47,064 nucleotides of DNA from Gilliamella sp. Pas-s25 (GTDB taxonomy: Bacteria > Pseudomonadota > Gammaproteobacteria > Enterobacterales > Orbaceae), in contig NZ_WTEV01000020.1 of assembly GCF_009795885.1 (NCBI RefSeq), positions 1 through 47,064 on the forward strand, written 5' to 3'. Position numbers and translations under genes: made by a program. The first letter of the stretch is position 1; every line of letters starts with the position of its first letter. Shown one piece after another: positions 40,747-47,064 of this stretch. The notes under the pieces were generated by a model, which worked only from the letters and a program-made list of their open reading frames with translations, searched no databases and was not told the DNA's origin.

Positions 40747-41100
40747 ATGAATTGGTTTATTGATTGTATTACAAAAAATTATGCAAATTTTAATGGACGA
40801 GCGCGTCGTAAAGAATATTGGATGTTCGTTTTATTCAGTGTTATTTTAGCAGTTTTAACAATCATCATTGATAAAATAATTGGAAACGACCTGATGATTG
40901 TAACCTGTATTTTGTCGTTAGCACTGCTTCTTCCTAATTTAGCGGTTACTGTACGCCGCTTACATGATACAAATAAATCCGGTTGGTGGATTTTGTTGCA
41001 ATTTATTCCATACGTAGGTGGTATTATAATATTAGTCTTATGCATGCTAGACTCAACACCAGGTAGCAACCAATACGGTGAAAATCCTAAAGGGATGTAA
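40747..41100 (+). CDS. DUF805 inner-membrane protein (YhaH/YhaI-like)
   Basis: 117 aa with about three or four membrane helices. The family signature is clear: an N-terminal YANFNGRARRKEYWMF, a central VRRLHDTNKSGWW and a C-terminal DSTPGSNQYGENPKG. Function unknown. The 249-bp gap upstream is very AT-rich; I see no certain promoter in it. It converges with gntR. Confidence 0.88.
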   Translation: MNWFIDCITKNYANFNGRARRKEYWMFVLFSVILAVLTIIIDKIIGNDLMIVTCILSLALLLPNLAVTVRRLHDTNKSGWWILLQFIPYVGGIIILVLCMLDSTPGSNQYGENPKGM

Positions 41101-41106
41101 TTACCA

Positions 41107-41137
41107 TTAACCTTATCACTAAAAGTGATAAGGTTAA
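41107..41137. terminator. Hairpin between convergent DUF805 gene and gntR
   Basis: A perfect 14-bp stem, TTAACCTTATCACT (41107-41120) with AGTGATAAGGTTAA (41124-41137), has a 3-base loop. No T-run follows on either strand, so termination efficiency is uncertain, but it lies exactly between convergent genes. Confidence 0.6.
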
Positions 41138-41164
41138 ATCATTCAAAATGCACTTTCTGTTTTA

Positions 41165-42169
41165 TCAAATACTTTCCCCGTCTAAATACTCAACCGGCAA
41201 ATCAATCACTTTTTTATCAATTTGTTCACCATTAATCCGTTTTAATAACAGCTCTGCGGCAATTTTTCCCATTTCAATCCTTGGTGTCTGTATAGACGCC
41301 AATTTGGGATTCATAAATTGACCAATTTGATGTCCATGAAAACCAACAATCGCTATTTTTTTGGGCACTTCAATCCCCATCCTTTGACATTCAAGTAATA
41401 CCCCTAGAGCTAAGTCATCATTAGTACTAAAAATACCGTCAACACAAGGAAATTCTGTTAAAATTTGATGCAAAAATCTCGCCCCCAATTCGTAAGACGA
41501 CGCTTCTTTAGTCGCTAGTGTTCGTGGGATTAATCCTGCATCTTCCATCGCCTTTTCATAACCTTGTTGGCGAATAATACTCCGTTGATCTTGCCTTGCG
41601 CTAAAATAGACAATATTTCGACGCCCTTTAGTTATCATGCGCTGAATCATATTTTTAGTCGCAGTAAAATTATCAAATCCAACCGCCATATCAATGCAAG
41701 GTGAAACACTATCCATAATTTCAACCACAGGTATGCCCGAAATTTCAATCATTTTTAAAGTTGCTGGAGTATGTGTTCTTTCGGTTAGAATTAATCCATC
41801 AATATTATAAGAAAGTAATGATCGCAACCGTGATTCTTCTTTATCTGAACTGTATCCAGTATGAGTAATCATGGTTTGATATCCCCGAGCATCCGTCACC
41901 GTTTCAATCCCTTTTAAAATATCAGCAAAAACTTGATTGGTAAAAGAAGGAAACACAATACCAATTGCATTGCTTTTAGCATTAGATAGCATATCAGGGG
42001 CTTTATTCGGAATATAGCCTAGCTCATCTATCGCGGCTGAAATTTGTAATTGAAGAGGTTTAGAGACCAAATTAGGATCACGTAAAAAACGGCTAACTGT
42101 CATTTTACTAATCCCAATTAAATTGGCGATTTCTTGCAAACCCGTTCGACGTTTTTTATGGCTATTCAT
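41165..42169 (-). CDS. gntR: LacI-family repressor, GntR (gluconate) type
   Basis: DNA-binding repressor of the LacI family, closely resembling E. coli GntR, which controls gluconate uptake and the Entner-Doudoroff pathway. 334 aa. The helix-turn-helix is [20 protein letters not shown] (11-30); the hinge is [20 protein letters not shown]. The sugar-binding core keeps [28 protein letters not shown] and [13 protein letters not shown]. No gluconate genes are in the window. Its start overlaps the last 8 bases of ung, so the two are translationally linked. Confidence 0.88.
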   Translation of the reverse strand: MNSHKKRRTGLQEIANLIGISKMTVSRFLRDPNLVSKPLQLQISAAIDELGYIPNKAPDMLSNAKSNAIGIVFPSFTNQVFADILKGIETVTDARGYQTMITHTGYSSDKEESRLRSLLSYNIDGLILTERTHTPATLKMIEISGIPVVEIMDSVSPCIDMAVGFDNFTATKNMIQRMITKGRRNIVYFSARQDQRSIIRQQGYEKAMEDAGLIPRTLATKEASSYELGARFLHQILTEFPCVDGIFSTNDDLALGVLLECQRMGIEVPKKIAIVGFHGHQIGQFMNPKLASIQTPRIEMGKIAAELLLKRINGEQIDKKVIDLPVEYLDGESI

Positions 42170-42854
42170 TCACTTTTTCCGGTAGCGTTGGCTGCCAATT
42201 TATAGCTACTTTACCTTGTTGTACAATAAGATCATTTGCTTTTGAAAAATGCTTACAGCCCAAAAATCCACGATGAGCAGATAACGGTGATGGATGCACT
42301 GACGTTAATACATGGTGTTTTTGACGATTAATAAACTGCCCTTTTTTTTGTGCTGGCGATCCCCACAATAAAAAAACCACACCCTCAAGATGTTTATCAA
42401 TTGCTGCTATCACATGATCAGTAAAAGTTTCCCAACCTATTTTTGCATGAGAATGCGCCTGCCCTGCTTCAACAGTGAGCACATTATTTAATAATAATAC
42501 GCCTTGAGTCGCCCAAGAAGCTAAATAGCCATGAGAAGGAATTGTAAACCCCGCAATATCCGTTGATAGCTCTTTATAGATATTCATTAACGATGGTGGT
42601 GGCTTAATTCCCGGTAAAACAGAAAATGAAAGTCCGTGAGCTTGATTAGGTCCATGATAAGGATCTTGCCCTAAAATCACGACTTTGATTTGATCAAATG
42701 GCGTGAAGCGAAACGCATTAAACACATCATGCTGGGGTGGATACACAATCTTACCATTAGCGCGCTCAGATGCCACAAATTGTATTATATGTTGAAAATA
42801 GGGCTTCTGTTTTTCACCGCCGATGACGTCATGCCATGTTAATTGATTACTCAT
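42162..42854 (-). CDS. ung: Uracil-DNA glycosylase
   Basis: Removes uracil from DNA to start base-excision repair. 230 aa (E. coli 229). The water-activating Asp64 and His67 are in [28 protein letters not shown] follows, and the DNA-intercalating loop is [11 protein letters not shown] with the catalytic His. Divergent from grcA, the same pairing as in E. coli. Confidence 0.97.
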   Translation of the reverse strand: MSNQLTWHDVIGGEKQKPYFQHIIQFVASERANGKIVYPPQHDVFNAFRFTPFDQIKVVILGQDPYHGPNQAHGLSFSVLPGIKPPPSLMNIYKELSTDIAGFTIPSHGYLASWATQGVLLLNNVLTVEAGQAHSHAKIGWETFTDHVIAAIDKHLEGVVFLLWGSPAQKKGQFINRQKHHVLTSVHPSPLSAHRGFLGCKHFSKANDLIVQQGKVAINWQPTLPEKVNE

Positions 42855-43304
42855 ACAATACCTATACTATAATTTTATATGACTCAACAACACTATTTGC
42901 TGATTACAATAATTATACCTAAAAATAATAATAAACCTAATGCTAATCAGCTTAAACCTCACTACAGCAAGATTATTAAATATTCAGTTAGACACGCAAT
43001 ACAACCAAGTATTTAATGCTTCAATATTAATGACATATTTTTACAAAATTTTAAATCACAATCAGTTTGGCTAAATCGAATATTAAGTTGTGCTCCTTAT
43101 ATTGTTAAAAAGACAATTGACAAGGAGGAATAAATAAAAAAATAATTAATGTAATAAATAGTTTTCATACAATCATAACTAAAATACTAAACAAAGGTAT
43201 TGCTTATTGAATTGATAGCTTTTTTTGACTTTAATCAAATATCCAAAGTGCTATATTAACCCTAATTATTTTAGGGCAATAAGGCCCCGTTAGGAGGATT
43301 TAAA
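42855..43304. other. Divergent ung-grcA intergenic region (450 bp)
   Basis: Very AT-rich. The grcA side holds an FNR-type box and an extended -10 (listed separately). A TTGACAAGGAGGAATAA stretch near 43115 resembles a promoter box and ribosome site but no frame follows. The 44-codon frame at 42940-43074 lacks a ribosome site. Nothing else is supported. Confidence 0.6.
43225..43257 (+). promoter_or_regulatory. FNR-type box and extended -10 in front of grcA
   Basis: TTGACTTTAATCAA (43225-43238) matches the FNR consensus TTGAT-N4-ATCAA at nine of ten positions. TGCTATATT (43249-43257) is an extended -10, giving a start near 43264. The box would then centre near -32, closer than the usual -41.5, so either the start differs or control is atypical. 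Anaerobic control of yfiD/grcA by FNR is known in E. coli. Confidence 0.7.
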
Positions 43305-43688
43305 ATGATTACAGGTATCCAAATTACTAAAGCAGATAATGCAGCACTTCTTAACTCTTTCTGGTTATTAGACGACGCTACAAAAGAAGCACGTTGTGTA
43401 GCTGCTAAATCAGTTTATAAAGAAGATCAAGTGATCCCAACTGCAGAACTAGGTAAATTCGAATATCGTGAAGTTCCATTAGATGTTGCCCCAACTATTA
43501 AAGTTGAAGGCGGTCAACATTTAAATGTTAATGTACTTCGCCGTGAAACATTAGAAGACGCTGTAAAAAATCCTGAAAAATACCCACAATTAACTATTCG
43601 TGTTTCTGGTTATGCGGTACGTTTTAACTCACTAACTGCTGAACAACAACGCGATGTTATTGCTCGTACATTTACAACGAAAATTTAA
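43305..43688 (+). CDS. grcA: Autonomous glycyl radical cofactor GrcA (YfiD)
   Basis: A spare glycyl-radical domain that replaces the damaged C-terminus of pyruvate formate-lyase after oxygen exposure. 127 aa, as in E. coli. The radical glycine is Gly102 in [21 protein letters not shown] strong AGGAGG site precedes the ATG. The TAA stop at 43686-43688 is followed immediately by the first base of a group II intron, so the coding region is whole but the gene's terminator lies 3 kb away. Confidence 0.97.
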   Translation: MITGIQITKADNAALLNSFWLLDDATKEARCVAAKSVYKEDQVIPTAELGKFEYREVPLDVAPTIKVEGGQHLNVNVLRRETLEDAVKNPEKYPQLTIRVSGYAVRFNSLTAEQQRDVIARTFTTKI

Positions 43689-44848
43689 GTGCGACAAAGG
43701 CGTGCTTATACACCTAAACCTTTGATTTTTAATCAAAAGTTAGGTGGGCTATTAAGGTGAATAACTTTAACTAGCCACTCCCTGCAATATCTGAGTAAGA
43801 CGTTATACAATGTCCGAAAGGATATTGCATAACCTATATTCGGTAAAGAATTTACCTTAGTCTGTGAGAGACAAATCTCATAACTAAAGAACAAAATTCT
43901 TTGGACAATTCAATTAATCCTATCTGATATTCTGGAAGATTCCAAGGAGTTCAATAAGAAATTATTGAATCGACCAAGGAAACGAAAGAATCCATCAGCA
44001 TATAGTTTAAGCTAGAATTGACCTATTGTGAAGTTATAAGTGCATAAGCTGTTATTATCATTGTTGAAGTACAATTACTGATAAATGAGGTAAAAGTGCG
44101 AGTCAACCTGTTATATGACTAACAGTAGTCTAGGGATAGTGCGAAACTGGTAACGGTTTGGTGCGGAGCTTCCTGACAATGTACCCCCTTGAGGAATAGC
44201 AAGGTTAATGTTTATCGTGAGATAACATTAAGTAATGGCAAGTAGTATGCCATGAGGGGCTAGGCTAAATAGAAAGATGAACGTAAGTGAATTGTTGATA
44301 AACGTCGTGATCGTTAAAGAGCTTAAGCTACTGACAAGCTCTAACCAAAAGGTACATAGTGGGTTATCTCTTTTTAGATTGGGGATACGTCATCATAACA
44401 CTATCGGCGAACAGACAGCATCTTAACTATTTGTGTGATAATAATGGAACTTGGTAAGCCTGTATTTCCGCCTTAGGGCAGGTAAAGCGCAAGCGATACT
44501 GATGGGGGTGCAGGTAAAGGAGGTTAGAGAAAGCGAATGATTGGCTGTAATGGCTGATATAGGGTATGAAACATGACCTAACTCGAAAGGGTGCAGACTT
44601 CTAACTGGTCTTTCATCGTAAGATGTTGGCTAATCCTTTATGGTCATTTCTTCGGGAATGATTGGGTGAGGAAAGGAAACAGGCAAGTGAAAACAAGCCC
44701 ATTTCCCTACTCTAACAATTCACCATGTGACAGAGAAGTAGAATTTATTTGGTAACCTGAATAATTCTTCTTCTTTTCACTGGACGAAGAAATTATTCAC
44801 CAAAAACCAAGTAGATTTCTGCTTATTTCTGTTACTACAGGAGTAAGT

Positions 44849-46576
44849 ATGAAAGAGTACACTAAGTTTAACGAAAAAGTTAAAAGTAGTCCAGCTCCAG
44901 CGACTCCTGACATGAATGAGCTATGGCACAATATTGATTGGGTTAAAGCAACAAAACATGTTAAGGGATTGCAGGTACGGATTGCGAAGGCAACAATTGA
45001 AGGTGACTACCGTAAGGTCAAACGCTTACAAAGGTTACTAACACGCTCAACGTATGCTAAGCAATTAGCGGTTCGAAGAGTGACAGAAAACAGAGGTAAA
45101 AGGACGGCAGGAGTTGACAAGGTAACATGGTCAACGCCAATGAGTAAATGGAAAGCCATTGCAACGCTGACAAGTAAAGGATATAAACCCATGCCGTTAA
45201 GGCGAGTTTATATTCCCAAGTCTGACGGAAAGAAGCGCCCTTTAGGCATTCCGACCATGAAAGACAGAGCAATGCAAGCGCTGTATTTATTTGCTTTACA
45301 GCCTGTAGCCGAAACGACAGCAGATAAAAACTCGTATGGATTTCGTATCAATCGCTCAACGGCGGATGCGATAAGCCACGTGCATAAGATATTTTCACGC
45401 AAAGGGCGTCAAATGAGACAAACGGCGCAATGGGTATTGGATGCCGATATACAGGGTTGCTTTGACCATATTAACCACGAGTGGTTAATCGAAAATATTC
45501 CGATGAATAAACGGATATTATCAAAATGGTTAAAATCGGGCGTAGTAGACATGGGACAGGTCAAGCGGACGGAAGAGGGTACACCACAAGGGGGTATCAT
45601 CTCACCAACTTTAGCAAACATGGCACTAGATGGCATAGACGAGCTATTAACTAAACACTTTGGTGTAATTGGAAATAGACAACGGCGAGCTAATAAGGTG
45701 TATATGGTTCGATATGCGGACGATTTTATTATATCGGGGAGTTCGAAAGAATTACTTGAAAATGAAGTTCTGCCAATAATGCGGGAATTTTTGAAAGAGA
45801 GGGGATTAACCTTATCGGAAAAGAAAACTCACGTTGTTAATATCGAGCAAGGGTTTGATTTTCTTGGTTGGACGGTGAAATCATTTAAAGGCAAATTGTT
45901 GATTAAGCCAAGTAAAAAGAATGTGAAAGCATTCTATCGCAAGGTGAAAGAAACAATCAGTGCCATGAAGATGGTTAAACAAGACATATTAATAGGAAAG
46001 TTAAATCCAATGTTAAGGGGATGGGCTAACTATCACCGCAGCATTGTCGCTAAAGAAACGTACAGTAAAGTAGACCATTTAGTCTGGCAAGCGATTTGGC
46101 GATGGTGTTGTCGAAGACACAGTAACAGGCGGAAACGATTTGTTAAAGCGAAATACTTTACAAAGATACAAAGCAGGGACTGGATATTTGGCACACATAC
46201 AACGAATCGGCACGGTGAAAAGATATGGACTGAATTACTGTTTTGCAGTAGGACAGAAATTAAACGTCATGTAAAGGTAAAATCGGAGTACAACCCATTT
46301 TTACCCGAATGGGAATTATACGGTGAAACATTATACCAAAAACGGATGTACGAGGATTATTCGCACAGAAGTCAATGGCAAAGGTTGTATAAGGAACAAA
46401 AAGGGCGTTGTGGATTATGTCATCTTCCTATCACAAAAGAGACGGGTTGGCATGACCACCATATCATATACCGTGTAAATGGCGGGGATAATAAGCTGAA
46501 AAACAGGGTTTTATTACATCCTGTATGTCATACTAAAGTTCATGCACTGAAGTTAGACGTATTGAAACCGACTTAG
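44849..46576 (+). CDS. Group II intron reverse transcriptase/maturase (LtrA-like)
   Basis: Multifunctional protein for intron splicing and retrohoming. 575 aa. Reverse-transcriptase blocks include RRVYIPKSDGKKRPLGIPTM, ADIQGCFDHINHEWL, GTPQGGIISPTLANM and the catalytic VRYADDFII (~287-295). The maturase X domain follows, with MLRGWANYHR. The C-terminus is an HNH endonuclease (CGLCHLP, WHDHHIIYRVNGGDNKLKNR, HPVCHTKVH). All key residues appear intact, so the element may still be active. Ribosome site CAGGAG precedes the ATG. Confidence 0.95.
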   Translation: MKEYTKFNEKVKSSPAPATPDMNELWHNIDWVKATKHVKGLQVRIAKATIEGDYRKVKRLQRLLTRSTYAKQLAVRRVTENRGKRTAGVDKVTWSTPMSKWKAIATLTSKGYKPMPLRRVYIPKSDGKKRPLGIPTMKDRAMQALYLFALQPVAETTADKNSYGFRINRSTADAISHVHKIFSRKGRQMRQTAQWVLDADIQGCFDHINHEWLIENIPMNKRILSKWLKSGVVDMGQVKRTEEGTPQGGIISPTLANMALDGIDELLTKHFGVIGNRQRRANKVYMVRYADDFIISGSSKELLENEVLPIMREFLKERGLTLSEKKTHVVNIEQGFDFLGWTVKSFKGKLLIKPSKKNVKAFYRKVKETISAMKMVKQDILIGKLNPMLRGWANYHRSIVAKETYSKVDHLVWQAIWRWCCRRHSNRRKRFVKAKYFTKIQSRDWIFGTHTTNRHGEKIWTELLFCSRTEIKRHVKVKSEYNPFLPEWELYGETLYQKRMYEDYSHRSQWQRLYKEQKGRCGLCHLPITKETGWHDHHIIYRVNGGDNKLKNRVLLHPVCHTKVHALKLDVLKPT

Positions 46577-46598
46577 CAATAAGTTAATAGAAAGGCTT

Positions 46599-46632
46599 GA
46601 GCTGTATGCGGAGAAATTCGCTCGTACAGTTC
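46599..46632 (+). ncRNA. Group II intron domain V
   Basis: A 34-nt hairpin starting GAGC and ending GTTC. It has the AGC catalytic triad at positions 2-4, a GAAA-type tetraloop region (GGAGAAATTC), and a bulge near CG on the 3' strand. This is the most conserved part of group II ribozymes and confirms the element. Confidence 0.92.
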
Positions 46633-46691
46633 TTAGGGGGCGGCGATACAGTAATGTGTCGTTGCTACCCGACTTAGTTGGTTAAAATAAG

Positions 46692-46716
46692 AACCCAGCT
46701 TATGCTGGGTTTTTTT
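46692..46716 (+). terminator. Terminator of grcA, displaced by the intron
   Basis: AACCCAGC (46692-46699) pairs with GCTGGGTT (46704-46711), with loop TTAT and a T-run. It lies 18 bases beyond the intron 3' end, so without the intron it would sit just after the grcA stop codon. Confidence 0.9.
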
Positions 46717-46839
46717 ATGAGTTTTGGTAAAAAACACCGTACAAAAACTTCAATAAAATTAATATCTTTTCTGACCGATTTTTGGGCGGAAAATTAGGCT
46801 TTTTTTTGTTTTGGTACATAGTGGAATGGCAACACATTT

Positions 46840-47064
46840 TCAAACAAAAAAATTAAGGGATAAGTGTTTTTTAAATTCAACGGGAGGCAAGTAGCCTAAC
46901 GAAGAATGTAATCGTTTATGATTATACCAATAAGCATAAGCCGAAAAAGCGCGTTGTAACTCAGCCGTTGAGTTGAAACGTTGGCCTTTTACAAATTCCG
47001 TTTTAATTGTTTTAAATGTCGCTTCCGCTACCGCATTGTCATAAGGACACCCTTTCTTGCTTAA
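46840..47064 (-). CDS. IS3-family transposase, C-terminal part (cut by window edge)
   Basis: The last 74 codons of an OrfB-type DDE transposase. GCPYDNAVAEATFKTIKTEF carries the catalytic Glu; YAYWYNHKRLHSSLGYLPPV is the typical C-terminal signature. Stop TGA at 46842-46840. The gene runs off the right edge, so completeness, OrfA and frameshifting cannot be judged. The element's terminal repeat should lie between 46720 and 46840; I could not fix it without the other end. Confidence 0.9.
   Translation of the reverse strand, partial: LSKKGCPYDNAVAEATFKTIKTEFVKGQRFNSTAELQRAFSAYAYWYNHKRLHSSLGYLPPVEFKKHLSLNFFV

Larger units (their letters stand above)
43689..46673 (+). mobile_element. Complete group II intron carrying a maturase gene
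   Basis: Retroelement and self-splicing ribozyme of 2985 bases. The 5' end is GTGCG (43689-43693), the canonical GUGYG, exactly one base after the grcA stop codon. Structured RNA domains I-III fill 43689 to about 44840, which has no long frame. The maturase is encoded in domain IV. Domain V is at 46599-46632 and domain VI follows, with a branch-point-like A seven bases from the 3' end in CTACCCGAC (46665-46673). The 3' boundary is inferred from the AC end and branch distance. I did not establish EBS/IBS pairings. Confidence 0.92.

Noticed and set aside
42940..43074. 44-codon frame starting MLISLNLTTARLL in the ung-grcA gap
   Set aside because: No ribosome site, composition follows the AT-rich background, and it sits in a divergent promoter region.

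Overview
The window looks like chromosomal DNA of an AT-rich gammaproteobacterium. The housekeeping proteins (TyrA, GlmM, HscC, XthA, RecC, MdtD, GloC, GrcA, Ung, GntR, LysS, RF2) resemble Enterobacterales proteins in length and motifs, but gene order differs and base composition is much lower in GC. I infer a member of the Orbales (Gilliamella-like insect gut symbionts). That placement rests on general resemblance, not on a database search.

Layout. 1-5.2 kb: a large SF1 helicase-like protein, the sulfur acceptor csdE and the outer-membrane lipoprotein dolP. 5.4-10.5 kb: a specialised chaperone locus, with a DUF1266 protein, a membrane-anchored J-domain protein and the Hsp70 HscC. 10.7-15.5 kb: xthA-xseA (DNA repair), tyrA (tyrosine synthesis) and glmM (cell-wall precursors). 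15.75-22.2 kb: the ATP synthase operon atpBEFHAGDC, without atpI in front. 22.3-24.2 kb: a small, very AT-rich accessory cluster of one unknown protein plus three tandem paralogues of a small exported protein. 24.5-30.9 kb: recC, yjjV, a 53-residue membrane peptide gene, an MdtD-like transporter and gloC. 31.0-34.9 kb: bioY behind a clear BirA-type operator, a YiiX-like hydrolase, tRNA-Asn, a glutamine amidotransferase, a VanW protein and sodA. 35.1-37.7 kb: prfB, with its programmed +1 frameshift, and lysS. 37.74-38.5 kb: a gene-free stretch with a 16-bp tandem repeat and a 181-bp tandem repeat. 38.5-43.7 kb: upp-uraA, a DUF805 protein, ung-gntR, and divergent grcA with an FNR-type box. 43.7-46.7 kb: a complete group II intron inserted directly after the grcA stop codon, separating it from its terminator. 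46.8 kb to the end: the C-terminal part of an IS3-family transposase.

Most notable points: (1) a dispersed ~30-bp intergenic element in six copies, three of them inside the 181-bp tandem repeat; (2) the group II intron placed between a stop codon and the gene's terminator; (3) the array of three exported paralogues with an unknown partner; (4) the HscC/J-protein/DUF1266 module, whose J-domain carries HPE instead of HPD and whose J-protein is unusually long. I found no CRISPR array and no clearly new, fully assembled defence system. The exported-paralogue cluster and the repeat family are the best candidates for undescribed biology.
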